Source: Drosophila miranda
Taxonomy: Eukaryota; Arthropoda; Insecta; Diptera; Drosophilidae
Length of the DNA stretch: 64,000 nucleotides
NCBI RefSeq assembly: GCF_003369915.1
Contig: NW_022881603.1
Span: 22,441,515-22,505,514, forward strand
Reading direction: 5' to 3'
A program made the translations under genes and the position numbers. How positions within the stretch are numbered: position 1 is the stretch's first letter; each line of letters starts with the position of its first letter. This document shows, in pieces, positions 44,596-57,215 of this stretch. A model generated the notes under the pieces. It saw only the letters and a program-made list of their open reading frames with translations. It was not told the origin of the DNA and did not search any database.

Positions 44596-47307
44596 CAGTA
44601 GCAATCAGCTTATATAATTATATAACCAGACTTTTTACTTCTTTATGCAGATATACATAGACTCTTTATATATATACCTATATATTTTTTAAAAGCAACT
44701 GGAAAGTAAAAAATAATATTAAACCATCAACGATTACAGTAACCAATTAAAAATGGAATGCAAAACCTGCAACTTGTGTCTTTTCGTTATCGTTTCCATT
44801 GCACCCACCTCCCACTCCAAAAAGAGAAAAAAGCGCCAATTCCCATGTATTGTGTTTCCGTTTCCGTTTCCTTTCAGTTTCGATTTCATTAAAGTTTCAG
44901 TTTCAGTTCGTTTTGTGTACCATCCATTCGTATACTCGTATTCATTCGAGTTCCTTAGATCAAATCAATGCCAGTGTCTGCCCTGCCCCCGATTTGCGGC
45001 ACTATCGATTGGCGAAAATCAGCAGCTGTTTACCCACAGATAGACTTTATAATAATGCACTCACTCCCATAGCGCTTTCACTGACATGTGGAGACGGAAA
45101 GACGATAGCCGCGCACCAGCCTCAGAGCCAGAGCTCCTCAACTGTCAGAGCGGCAGCCAGGCCAGAGTCCAAATGGCAAAGGAACATGCAAACGTCAAAA
45201 CATTTGCAGTTGCAGCATTAGATAGATGATATATGATATATGTATATCTACATATGGTATATATCAAATTGCTATATATACACATTCCAGTTGGTGCAAC
45301 GTTGCAACGATTTTCTGCAGTCCCCCACGAACGATTTGTTAAGGATAATCAAGTTTTCCCTAGAGGTTAGGGGTTAGAAGGCATGGAAATGGTAGGAGGT
45401 GCTGCATTTCAATAAAGTAATGAAAGTGTAGGTGCAATTTGTTTCGAAAACAGGGCGTATGCGTAACATTACGTATACGTGCCGTAGATTTCTATTTACC
45501 TATGGATATACATATGTATTTACTATCTCAATTATTTAATGGGTCAACAGCGCTGGCATTGTCATTCTGTAGTGGCACCTAGTCCTTGTAAAAACGTAGT
45601 CCCTTTCCACCTGTTTGTGTCCTGTTTGCGAAGTGTTGTCATGTTACCTGCACTTTTTAGCGATAATCGACAAACGACAGTTCGCCAAGTAAAACTCAAA
45701 AAACCTTTGTAGAGGATGTGATAGCGCCAGTTACAAAGGACATCCAGCCCCTGGAGGAGTCGCAGTCGATAGGAGGAGAACAACCAACTGAACCGAAACG
45801 GGACCTGATAAGGATTGCGGCGAATCCCTGACATCGGCCATGGCCATCGAGGGCTTTGTGCAGGGCGCACCCGAGGATTATACAGTTCAGTCTCAAACTG
45901 CAATTGATGAAGTATACGATGCTATCCTTTCCTATCTTTCAATCTCTGTTGCTCTCTCTCTGTTGCTGTCTCACCAGGCTTGTCATTTGGGTTTCATCTT
46001 TTATTTGCTAAACCATTTCTGTCATCTTTTCTATTCTGTCACACCGAACAATTACGCTTTCGATTACGCACTGAATGAATGTCTGTCTAGCAATCTCTAA
46101 TTGACTGGTTTTGCCTCTCCTTCGCAGGAGGCACGCATGAAGCAGATCATCGAATCGGGGGACCTTGAGCAGCTGGCCGAGATCGTGCTGAATGGCGAGG
46201 GCGTAGTCTGTTGAATCCAAGTCCAAGGAGCGGAAATACAAGCTTTCTCAACAACGTGCCCAGCTACATGGTAAGCGGAAGGTAGTAGGGGATGGTCGGA
46301 AGGAGTAGCCACTAATTAAGGCACGGTTCATATGCTAACTCTGACAGGAGAAAATCCATCGCGTGCACGATGCGGCACGTGACGGCAGCTTGCTGGCGCT
46401 GCAGCAGCCCTGGATCGCCGGAAGTTAGCCATTGCAAAGGACGACATATTCCCCAATGGCTCCACGGCCTGCACGTGGCCGTGCTCTTTGGACATACGGG
46501 TGGGTGTTGGGTATACTCTCCTTCCACTTAAATTCCCTATTTCGATTGGGCTTTTTCGCTTGACTTTTTTTGTGTGCAGACATCGTTCGGTATTTGGCTT
46601 CGCGCTTTCCGGAGACTATGACAATTACGGATAATGCAGCCACGATAAAGGACAATGGCCATTTCTACAACATGTTTATCCCAGCTGGGCGGCAATTCCA
46701 AGGCACTGGACATGGTGGTGAAGGGAAAGCGGGGGGAAATACAGAATAACCATTTTTCGGTGGCAAATTTATCAATTATCCCTATTTGGAGGGAGAATTC
46801 CTGACAGCCAGATTAGAAATACATTCTTGAAATAGTAATAGAACTGGGAACGAAAGCAACTGTTGGGGCGCCTCATCGGCAAATTTCAAATGTTCGAAAT
46901 CCAATTCAAAGTGGGCCAAGGTGCTTGGTACTCCCATTTTCATATCACCATGTCTGTGTCTGTGTGCCGCATCAATATGCCATAAATTTATGATAACCAA
47001 ATGAATTTATTAATATTTAAAATGCAATTACAACCACAACGTTGCACACAGCTGGGCCACACGGCCGTGAGCTCTATTTGGACACGGAGAAGCGAAGATA
47101 TTCTCAACTACACGAGCTGCTCGATCTCTTTGGGGCCGAGAGCTGAGAATCAGTTGCTCAACGATCAAGGTAGGACAAGAGGGCTGGCACAGCACCTGAC
47201 CTGACCTGTGTGTCCACCTCAGCTGTTCCAGCTCAAGACCAGTCACAAGAGTCATACCATGATATAGCACAAACACTCCACTCGAATAGTATCGGGAAAG
47301 CTTACTC

Positions 47308-48430
47308 ATTTTTATACCACGATACTCAAAATGAGTATTGGGGTATATTAGATTTGTGGTAAAAGTGGATGTGTGTAACGTCCAGAAGGAATCGTTTCCG
47401 ACCCATAAAGTATATATATTCTTGATCAGCATAATAGCCGAGTCGATTGAGCCATGTCTGTCTGTCCGTCTGTCCGTCCGTCCGTCCGTCCGTCTGTCCG
47501 TCCGTCCGTCTGTCCGTCTGTCCGTACCTTTCAGCGCCTAAGTGCTCAAAGACTATAAGAGCTAGAGCAACGATGTTTGTATCCAGACTTCTGTGATATC
47601 TCACTGCTACAAAATATTTCAAAAACTTCGCCCCGCCTACTTCGGCCCACAAAGAACGGAAATCTGTGGCATCCACATTTTTAAGATACGATAAAGCCAA
47701 AAAAGCAGAATCGTAGAGGATGACCATATGTTCTAGAGTGGTAAATCTCAACAGATCGTATAATTATTATAGCCAGAATCAAGAAAACAATTTCATTCTT
47801 CTCTCTCTAACACACAGGTCTCATGGTCGGCTTTGCCAATTGCAAAATATGAGTTCAAGGATCTCAGACCTATAAGAGCCAGAGCAACCAATTTGGTATC
47901 CACACTCCTGTGATATCGGACCTTGACCGTTTCGTGTCCAAATTCGCCACACCCTTCCACCCCGCAAAGGATGAAAATCTGGGGCATCCACAAATCTCAG
48001 AGACTATTAAGGCTAGAGTAACCAAATTTGGTATCCGCACTTCTGTTAGATCTCACTATAAAACGTTTATCTCAGAATTTCGCCCCACCCCATTCGCTCC
48101 TACAAAGAACGAAAAATCTGTTGCATCCACAATATTGCAGATTCGAGAAACTAAAAAGCAGAATCATAGATAATGACCATATCTATCAGACTGCTAAATC
48201 TGGATCAGATCGGATCATTTTTATACCCAAAAGGAACAAATCAATTGGCACTGGCTACGCAGCCCCGACGTCACGATCAGACTGATTTTCTGTCTCTCTC
48301 GCACGCACTCTTGTCGTGTCGTTCAAATTAGCGGCGTCTGCCGGGTGGCTCTCTCTCCTACTGACTTAGTATCGGTATAACTGTTAGAGTTGCGGTGTCC
48401 GCTGCAACTCACAACGTTCCCCTCGTTTTC
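47308..48430 (+). mobile_element. DINE-1/INE-1-type Helitron-like repeat #4
   Basis: Same family and orientation as #1, and at the equivalent place relative to the downstream kinase-like gene. The insertion therefore predates the duplication. In copy 1 the host DNA to its left (equivalent to about 46565-47307) has been deleted. Confidence 0.75.
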
Positions 48431-48756
48431 TTTGCTTTTTGTGCGGCTTTTCGTTCGGTTTCATTTGAATTACGAGTACCCCCACAAAAACAAAGGGGCA
48501 GAGACACCACCAAGTAAAGTAAAACCAAAATAATTAAATACGTTTGCTTGCCATGTCAAAATATATGAAAGAGGGTGTGTACTGTACCTCCAGAGTGCCA
48601 TGGACTTGGCCCGTGCCCTGGCCGAGCATTCAGTCATCGATTTTCAGTCGCACCGTGCAGCACACGTTTTCCTTCGCTCAATTGTCAGTCAAACACTCGT
48701 CCGCGTAGTCGTACCTGATTCTCAGTTGCGCTGCAATCAAAGTAATCGTTCTCATA

Positions 48757-50198
48757 ATGGAGGGAAACCGTGATTTTTTCAATGAAATCATTGGCAATAT
48801 TGATGATTTATTTGGTATGTAACACAATATCACACATAAACACCATACATTCGGGGTTTTTTTATTCCACAGAAAGCACTTGAAGCACCGTCGCCTTTTC
48901 TTCAGCACCATTTGGCAAGCTCCTCATTCGTGCTCGTTTCCGTGTATCTTAGTATCTGTGTCTCTGTACATGCTTTTGGTGTTCATCATCCCGCTGTGTG
49001 TGTGTGTGCTGTGTAAAATGATAATCATCAAATCCAAAAATTACACCCAATGCGCAGTTCCCGACGATCTGCACAGTGCCGGCGAGAGCTGCAGGATGGT
49101 GAGATCTCACGCACTTGGAGCGCTGTTACAACGTGATAGCGGAATCGGGAAAGCTTTTGAGCGCCAGCACGGCCTCGGCCCTGTCGCACCGGAAGCCACT
49201 GAGCGCCTCATCGCTGAAGTTGTCGGTGACCAGCTTCCTGAGCCGCTTCTCAAGCGTGCCGTTTACGAAAAGATCAAGCGCTCGCCAGACGCGACTCGAC
49301 CACAGTCTCTCGCTACTCTTCATGGGGAACGGCGGTCGACTGAATATGGCCGCTTCGTCTACGACGATCAGTCAATTCTGGTCACGCGTTGCATTGTGGA
49401 GGCCTTGCGCAATCTCGACAGCTGGAGCTTCCCCTGAACCTGACCATTGGCCAATTGAGCAGGCCGAGCGCCTCATATGGGCAAGATATTCACGACCAGC
49501 TTTGCGGATGCCATTGGGGAGACGGAGTCCGGCAATTACTATACCCTCACGGAGCTGCTCGAGCCCGATTCGGAGGTGACCCTAATGCTCAGCAGTTTGG
49601 GTCTGATGACATCCCTGCTGGACACCAAAGACCTGGTGCAGGCAGCCGAGTCGACAGCATTTAATGGTGCCTCTGGCCCTATGGCCGGGCGTCTTTGTTA
49701 AATTCCGGCCGTGTGGCTGAACTGCCAGGAGCATTTGCGCGTGATCTCGACGACGAGCAGCAAGGATCCGGGCGATATGGGAGCGGCCTATACGCGGGTG
49801 GGACGAGCCGTGACCTATCTGGAGACGCAGCTGCACTTTAAGGAGAGCTATCTGCTCGGATATTTGCAATCTAGGCAGCCTTCCTGGGCACAGGCCTCAA
49901 AATGACGACGATCGTGAAGCTGCCCAATCTGATGAAGGAGATGGACAACCTAAGGCACCTGTGCGACGTGCGAGGCTCAGCATGGTGACGAACGCCTGTT
50001 CAAGCTCACGGTGCGGCTCAATCAATATGCAGAGCATGGGCATTGTGGAGTATGTGCTGTTCCATGACTATTGCACCGCCGTAACCAATATACTGTCCCT
50101 CGAGAAGGACATTCGCCTGACAAATTCAAAGCACATTGCCACCATGCTGGTGAAGATCTTCAAGCGCACAGAAGAACAGCATTGTGGATCGCAATTGA
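48757..50198 (+). pseudogene. ATP:guanido-phosphotransferase-like gene (copy 2), broken
   Basis: Same start (MEGNRDFFNE) and end (TGA 50196-50198) as copy 1. A deletion of about 200 bp near 49310 removes the conserved GIIAPDYDVFVVF region. Many single-base losses shift the frame. It keeps the bases missing from copy 1 after the WPYGR motif (GVFVKF-like at about 49688). Substrate-binding and NEED-like positions are altered as in copy 1 (NCQEH). Confidence 0.72.
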
Positions 50199-50916
50199 GC
50201 CTCCGGCGAATAGGATGGGATGTGATGGGATGGGTCCCATACCCCCAATGTACATAACAATACATGCTCGTACTCGTACCCGTACCTACTGTTATCTTAG
50301 AAACATACTTATATAGATCCTAACTGATCGATTCTTTGACTCTTGTGTGCCCAGCATTGCCATCAATATCCACCTACTCCTCCGCTTACGCTGAGCTTCT
50401 TCGTACGGCCGCACATATTCCAATTCCGTATCGTACGTTCTGATTTCAGTTTACACCTACGTACATACGTCCGGGGAATGTGACTCTTGTTCCGATTTTC
50501 CATATGATTTGCAATGTTTCTTTGAGTTCCACCATCGCATCAGAATCTTCGTTTGTTACCTTTGAATCAAACCAGGACCTTGTCCAAATACATCCAAGCC
50601 AACCGATGGGACTGCCCTTAACCTGCAGTAGTATGCTCTCACGGTTCGGGCAACGCGAAGGGGCACATGCCCATGCGGGCAACACAACGGACCTTTTATA
50701 GGTCAAGTGAGCTTGGGGGCGGGAGGCTCTTATCCCCCCCCCCCCCTCCCGGCTAACCGCCTTAACCTAAGCTAACCTACCTTCTCTACCCCCAAAACTC
50801 CTGCTCCTCTCGCTTTTGTGTATAGTATAGATTTCCTGGACTCTATCCCATGAGTGTGATACCCCCCGATCCCTGAGATGGAGAGAAATGACTAATGCTA
50901 TATGTTCTCTGTGCAG
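50199..50916 (+). other. Intergenic or intronic region (copy 2)
   Basis: Matches 32813-33527 with scattered one-base indels. No gene is seen. A 12-C run lies near 50737-50748. Confidence 0.45.
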
Positions 50917-52234
50917 GTCAGGCGCAGTCCATGAGCTTTCAGGCCAATCCATCTTCAAGACGGAACAGGGAAAAATATCTGGCAGACTGTGAGTATTTAG
51001 GAATACGGAATGGAGTCCACGATACATGTATACATTATTTAAGCTCTGCCGATCACCTGATCAGGGCTCTCAACCGAGATCGCTAACAAACGGCCCAAGG
51101 ATCCGTGGCCTATCTCACCGGCTATCTGCAGCACTTCATGGGTGAACGGAAGCCATCACCGAAGTGGAAGTCCACACGGCACTTCCACCTCCAATGCCAT
51201 GGTCAAATCTAATCCGTTGCCGTTGGCGGTCGCAATGGCATCGGCAATGCAGATTCATCGAGCTAGATGACCGATCGCTGGCCGAAGAGGAGGATATTCT
51301 GACCGTCCAGCATATGGAGGAACCGGACGAGCATGGGCAGAGCATGTTGCATTCGCCGCGGCGCACTGTACACCCTCATCGAGGAGTCTGGCATCGATAT
51401 CAGCTACCGGGATGAGCTATATCGCACCGCTCGCGATGTCTCCTTTCAGGCCATATCAGCCCAACAATGCGGCAGAGATCGATCGTATATCCTGGCCAGG
51501 CGCCATCGTAGGATCGGTCGCCAAACCATTTGCATTGAGATCAGAATACATCTTTCAACTCTTTTTTCAGGACAAGTGAAACCCTTTGATCAACTGGCAT
51601 TGCAGGGCTACGATCACATCCTGGACATTGAGGATGAGAGCGGTCAGTCATTGGGGATGTGGTTGCCACCCGACAGCACGAAGCCCTGGGCAAGTTCTTG
51701 GAAAAACTGCGTGGCTGGAGGAGACCCGCGAGGAGCTGCCACCAAAATTTGATCAGGCGAGAACAATGATGGAGAGAGTGAGGGAGCTAACCGCCGTCTC
51801 CAATGCCAAGTGGTTGATTAAAACCAAGAACTATACGGTACACCAACGTTTCCCACAATACAAGAACCATTTTTGATTCGATTCTTTTGATTCGCAGGTC
51901 GAACCGCCCTGCACATAGCAAGTGCTGAAGGAGTCCGAGGAAATGGTTCAGCACTTGGTGAAACTCTGTCCCGAGGCACTGAAGATCACAGATAATGTAA
52001 GTGCGTCTTACTTTAAGGTTTATTCAATGATTCTACTTGTTTTAACCACCAGCTGGAACGCACTGTTCTGCACTATGCCATGGGCACCAACTCACTGGAG
52101 AGCGTCAGTCGGATACTGATTCAGAACGGGGCAAGCGCACCGCCAAAGACCTGAAGGGCCGGCAGCCAAGTTATTATTTCATCAACAAAGCGGACATACT
52201 GCGACTTCAGGAAGAGGAGGAGGAGAGTCGCTAA
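50917..52234 (+). pseudogene. DPY-30-motif plus ankyrin gene (copy 2), broken
   Basis: The first exon 50917-50988 is whole (72 bp, GQAQSMSFQANPSSRRNREK ...YLAD) and shows what copy 1 lost. The DPY-30 exon has a one-base loss in KDPVAYL (GATCCGTGG) and further indels. About 20 bp are lost in the ankyrin repeat near 51350, which reads HSPR/IRRGALYT instead of HFACARSHRRGALYT. The final exons are nearly identical to copy 1, including the shared 1-bp loss after LIQNG. Stop TAA 52232-52234. Confidence 0.72.
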
Positions 52235-52478
52235 AGATCGTTCTCTGGTTGTAACTCGAGTCAAGCAATATGTATAGAATAATGTTAGCGTTATAGTGCA
52301 ATAAAAGAAATATACTCGTATCGAACACCTGAAAGGGTTTCAGAAACCCCACTCAAGCTGGAGCATGGCGCCTTGATTGATTAAAGCGCTTCGCTATCGG
52401 CTCGTGCCCCGAGGGACGCTATATTTTGGAGGTTGGATCGTGTGAAGCATGTGTTGGGTGTGCACAGATCCGATAGGT

Positions 52479-54702
52479 TGTAGCATATCACATACAACGA
52501 TTGTTGTGTGTGGCGGTGCCACTCGAGCTGGTCGGGGGTGTATCGGGCAGGACTGGTGCACGCGCTGGCTCCGGCTGTATGGTCGGTAGTATGGGGGGGT
52601 TCCTATACTGGTCCTTTCCTTTACGTGCTCGCGTCGATGCATTATCTTATTATTTTTGTTCGCTGGGGGAATTAGAAGGGACAAAGCAATTAAGGGGAAA
52701 GGGAAGTTGGCCTCCGCCATGCATATCCGAACCGACGGGTAGCTGTGCTGGTGTTGGGTGCAACAGCCATGGCCCTCCCAACCTTGATCATCCTAATTCC
52801 GGAGAAAATATGGCTTATGGATGATACCTTTTCTCGCCTGGGGTCATACTCCACTCTCCCTCATCGATCCCTGCATGGCTCCTAAACAAAAATCTTCTAA
52901 CAAATCATTTCCAAATCATTAACAATATTTATTTTTAACGATAGGGCCTAAAGCTAAATACATGGGTAGAAAGAAAATTATATATATTTAAGGGTAGAGT
53001 ATAAGCTAGGGCAATAAGAGAAATAAAAATATAGGAATAATAATTTTAAATAATATTAATAATATGTATGATCTCAAAAACAGATGATAGGGTACTGGGA
53101 ATAATTTCATGAATATTTAACTAGGAACTTTTGTAATTTAAGATTTCTTCATTTTCGTTATTTTCGTATTAATGCAAAAAGTAAGTGTAACTAATCACAG
53201 TAGCATAGGTGTGAAACACCTGCTGCCGCTGATCTGCGCTAAAGCTTAAAGCTTCCAAAGCTCTTGAGCTTTTCGTGGGATTAAGGCCACTTTACAACAA
53301 AAAAAGCTCCAACATAATTTAGGGAAAATCTAAGAATACGGCCGACCGGCTCATGTATGGTTTTTTTGTCTCTTTATGTTAAAAGTTTATAAACGATAAT
53401 GGGAGTTCGTTCACTTACGTACTTTCATGTTCCGGCCACGTTCAAAAGATCTTTCGGCGAGGGGAATACCTGTAAATTTTAGAGAGAGAGCACACACACA
53501 TGGACACGCATGACCACGGCTAACACCAGATTATCTTGATCTTATTTTCTTTTCCTTTTGTTTAGGGACTTTTTTTGGGCATATATAGTTCATAAATCAA
53601 ATTATTCCATATTTAACTTCTATATATTATTCTTTATTCAATATTTATTCGTTTATTCAGGTTCGTTGGGGTAGGTCTTGATACATAGACCAAGGTGTGG
53701 GCGCACGGAAAAACTCCAAGCAGCTGGTTTCGTTTCACGGGCACAAAGGGGTCAACGGCCTAAGAAGCGCACATATGTTCTTTGGGAGTAAATGCACAAT
53801 GGGCCACAAAGAGGTTCATACGAGTTCTGCCCGTTCCGTTGGGGTTTATTTAATACATTTAACCTGCACATGTCATGATCTGACTTTTAGGTTAGGGCGA
53901 AGCACGGTGGCAAAAAAAATTCGGGTCAGGGTCTCTTTTTCCTTGGACGAGTCTGGTTATTCCTTGTCATTAGCAAGGAAGATCACTTGACACTTTTTGT
54001 TTAGGGCTCTTGGCCCGGTGGCTGGATGGCCCACTCTCGGTCGCGACGGCTCGCGTTGGGGCGGCGAAGAGCTTGCTGCGGCCGGCGCTAAAGCTCGGAA
54101 ACGGCTGAGGGGCCGCTCTCTGTCGGCGCTGAAGCTCGGGAACTGCTGAAGGGCTCGCTGTGGTGGATGGCGTTGGGGCTTTAGGTGGAGCTTCCCAACT
54201 CTACGGTGGCCCGCTTTGGGGCGATCGTCGGAAAATTCGCACCATCCTCTGCACAGTGGATCGGGGATTGGTTTCTCTTCTGGGTGGATGGGGTCTTGCT
54301 GTCGAAAGGCCGGCGGATCGTGCTGATCTCCCGAGAACTTTTATTTGATTTGTAACTTTTATTAAAATTTTTTTTTTTTTAGAGCTGGATAAGTACGTCC
54401 GTACTGTTCGGATACCACGAGGAGAGAGAGAGCTGCTTCTCCCGGAAATCAAGGCCTCCTCCAATCTTTCTTCCCTTTTTCTTTTGGATTTGTCAAAATG
54501 ACAGTGGGAGGAAGAGGCCGATTAAAACGTCAGCCAAAAGAAATAATATGGGCAGCCCACGGTGACGAAGCGCACCCAATAGATGGCGTGTTAAAAGCTT
54601 AGATTTCTTTAACCCAAAAGAAGGCTTAGCCAATTCGGGTAGCATAATTTTAGGGAAAATTAAGACGTTGATGCAAACAATTTTTACAACAAGCGCACTA
54701 CA
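52479..54702. mobile_element. 2224-bp insertion with TG/CA ends and 4-bp target duplication
   Basis: It begins TGTAGCATATC and ends CGCACTACA, flanked by AGGT on both sides, while copy 1 has the empty site. No frame longer than about 110 codons is convincing. The ends are not repeated inside, so it is not a complete two-LTR element. It may be a long solo LTR or a non-autonomous element; the five terminal bases are inverted repeats (TGTAG/CTACA). A GC-rich part at 54010-54160 holds two related units of about 40 bp with CGGCGCTRAAGCTCGG. Confidence 0.7.
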
Positions 54703-55221
54703 AGGTCCAAGGGGTAAACACGGTCAAGATAATTGACATGGTCAGCGATAAGATTACACGTAAGCCCCGGGGCTCTCCAGAGCTCAAACTGTCTCTTGAT
54801 TAAGCGCATGACTGCGACCAGAGGTCTGGCAGAGTATTTGATGCTTCGTAAAGTGGGGGGCCTTTCCTTTTCGATCGCTATCGGTACGGTGTAGATCTCC
54901 GCATCCGGATTAAAATCGTGGTACCCTCCCATTCATTAAGAACCATGAAATTCCTATCACTTGTACTCCCTATCTCGCTGTGGGCATGATTTCTGGCTTC
55001 GTTATCGATATCGTGTTTGTCAAGTGCTCTGATTTACTCTCCATAACGCGGCTGTCACTTCAGACTGCGATTAGTCCCACTAAAAACCGAGTACGCGGAA
55101 GGTGTAAAGTAAGCTGACAGTCGGTTGCAAATTGAGTTGCCTCTCGATCCTGAATGCTACTTTATAAAGTGTATCTAGTTGAGTGATTGGCATTAAACAG
55201 ACTTATTTGACAATTTCTCAG

Positions 55222-56520
55222 GTCCCGTAATTGGCCAACGGCATGTGCAGACCTTTCTGCTCTTCCTGTCGATCGTGGTCAACTATATGGCCAAGTTTAA
55301 TGCTGGCGTGGCAATTGTGGCCATGACGAATTCCGAAAGCACCAATCCCAATTTCCCTGTAAGTCTTGCCGCATCTCTGTTCTGAGCATTAGCCTAACCC
55401 TTTACTATTTTTTCCTCCAGGAATATGATTGGGATGGAAAGCAGCGCTCGTATATCCTGTACAGCTTCTTCTGGGGCTACATCATGACACAGTTCCTCGG
55501 TGGCTGGCTCTGTCGTCGCTTTGGCGCAAGGATGACCATGTTCGTGTCGACTATTGGATCGCTCAGCTGGCCCTGCTTCCGCCTTGGTGCAGCTCCTGGG
55601 GCGGCTGGCAGGCCTATTGCGTCATTCGTATGGCGATGGGCCTGTTCCAGGGCTTTTTTATTCCCCTGCATCCACGCCCACCTCGCCAACTGGAGTCCCG
55701 TAAACGAGCGCAATCGTCTGGGCGCCCTGGCCAATACGGGTCTCGACTGTGGCACTCTGCTGGCGATGTTTGCCAGTGGCCAGATTGCCGCTTCTAGCAT
55801 GGCTTGGCCCGGAATCTTTTACATTTCGAGTGCCGTTGGCGTGGCCTGGTGCATCATCTGGCTGATCTTCGGCGCTAACACGCCTCGGGAATCCAAGTAC
55901 ATCAGCGATGAAGAGCTAAACTACATTGAGAACCTCGATCAACTCCAGTCGCACGAAGGAGGCGGAGGATTAGAAGGCGAAGGGGCCAATCCCGGTTCCC
56001 TGGGGAGCCATATGGAGTTCCGTTCCGTTCTGGGCCCTGATGATCACGCGCTGTTGCCAGTCCTGGGGCTATTCCACGCTGCAGACGGAGATGCCTTCGT
56101 ACATGAACGGTGTCCTGCTGATGGACATGAAGAATAATGCCATCTTCTCGGCACCCTCGTGCCCTACTTGACCTCCTGGGTGATGGCCTTTGTGTATGCG
56201 ATCATTGCGGACATCCTGCTAACAGGAGGAACCATGACCATCACAGGGATCCGCAAGACGTTCAATTCCATATCGTTCTTTATTCCCGCCATCATTTTGA
56301 TCGGCATCGGATTCCTGGACAGCGAGTAGAAGACCCTGGCCGTTGTCTTGATGTGCGCTAATGTGGGTATCAATGCCGGAAGCACCATCGGCAGCACGAT
56401 CAACACAATCGATCTGTCGCCCAACCATGCTGGCATCCTCATGGGTATCGTCAATACGGCGGGCAACGTTGTGGCCCATTCTAACGCCCCTCTTGGTTGG
56501 CGTTATCGTAAACGGATGAT
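55222..56520 (+). pseudogene. SLC17-type MFS transporter (copy 2 of paralogue a), broken
   Basis: Exons 55222-55358 and 55421-56520. The first exon (MTAETNTG) is deleted together with about 280 bp. Both TAG triplets and the 5-base shift seen in copy 1 recur (about 55970, 56327 and 56153). Private changes include one base lost in GSAQLALL (about 55560), one T gained near 55660, one A gained near 55931, and two single-base gains near 56473 and 56510. Family motifs are as in copy 1. Confidence 0.86.
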
Positions 56521-57215
56521 GTAAGTCCTGATCCCTATATGATCCCTACGTGGTTCACCTGATTATAAATTTAATAAAAATAAAAAATTTCGAAGGAATA
56601 ATGTTCCAATAGAAAATCATTATCGGCTGGTCCGTGGTCATATAAGCACAGTATTTCTTAGAATATTCAAAACTAATTGATAAGACATAAAAAGTACAAA
56701 ATAAATCAAATTATAAACCTATTTCCGTGTCAATTTTGATGAAGCTTTGATGAAGGGCAATGGCAGTTCGACATAAGTCCATAGAAATTTCATTATCTAA
56801 CATAGATTATTGCTGGAGCTATCAGAAGTATTGAACGTGTTTAATGCCCATGCGATTGACGTATGGGTCGGGTGAGAACAAGATCGATGGGTGTTCAATT
56901 AAATTGACATTTCAGTTTATCCACTAAGGTCCGAAAAACTGTGACTTCGATAAGGGAAAACCATGCCATCGTAAGTGCTTTGGCTTAGAAGGGGTTGTAG
57001 TGCTCTTGGAAAGTTTAGCTGTTTCTGGTATTCCCCATTACGCGTGTCAGGGCCGCCTATCTCAAGTGGTGGCTATTGTCCAGAGGTTTATGGTATCAGC
57101 TGATGACTGGAGAATGACCAAGATCCACTGTTGCCTTAGGTCAGCGCTCTGGATGTTGGCTTATACATACATATATATATATAGTTAAATATGCGACACT
57201 TCAGTTTAAGTTTTT
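56521..57215 (+). other. 3' region of transporter copy 2
   Basis: Matches 37099-37765 up to the AT microsatellite at about 57170-57182. About 30 unmatched bases then lead into DINE-1 #5. No exon is seen. Confidence 0.45.

Larger units (their letters stand above)
40207..47174 (+). pseudogene. Ankyrin-repeat gene (copy 2), heavily broken, keeps exons lost from copy 1
   Basis: The first known exon is reduced to ...AAVPHVM, and an in-frame loss of about 11 codons removes most of one ankyrin repeat in the next (40281-40557). Its donor GTGAGT at 40558 is intact, unlike copy 1. Exon 5 of copy 1 is matched at about 40850-40940. The next exon lost its 5' end to a transposon composite and resumes at 43456. 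The acidic exon runs to 44319 with several frameshifts. Ankyrin exons continue at about 45680-45914, 46128-46270, 46350-46500 and 46582-46790 (DIVRYLASRFPETMTITDN), and a last one near 47045-47177 (EDILNY ... ENQLLNDQ). The exon at 46350 retains the codons deleted in copy 1 (VHDAARDGSLLALQ). It is clearly non-coding as a whole, but the best record of the ancestral gene's 3' half. Confidence 0.7.
39531..57181 (+). repeat. Segmental duplication, copy 2
   Basis: The direct counterpart of 24382-37765, longer because of a DINE-1/gypsy composite (41069-43455), a 2.2-kb insertion (52479-54702) and sequence that copy 1 has lost. From about 40.2 to 51.88 kb it differs from copy 1 by very frequent single-base indels. 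From about 51.89 kb onward it is nearly identical for long stretches. Confidence 0.9.
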
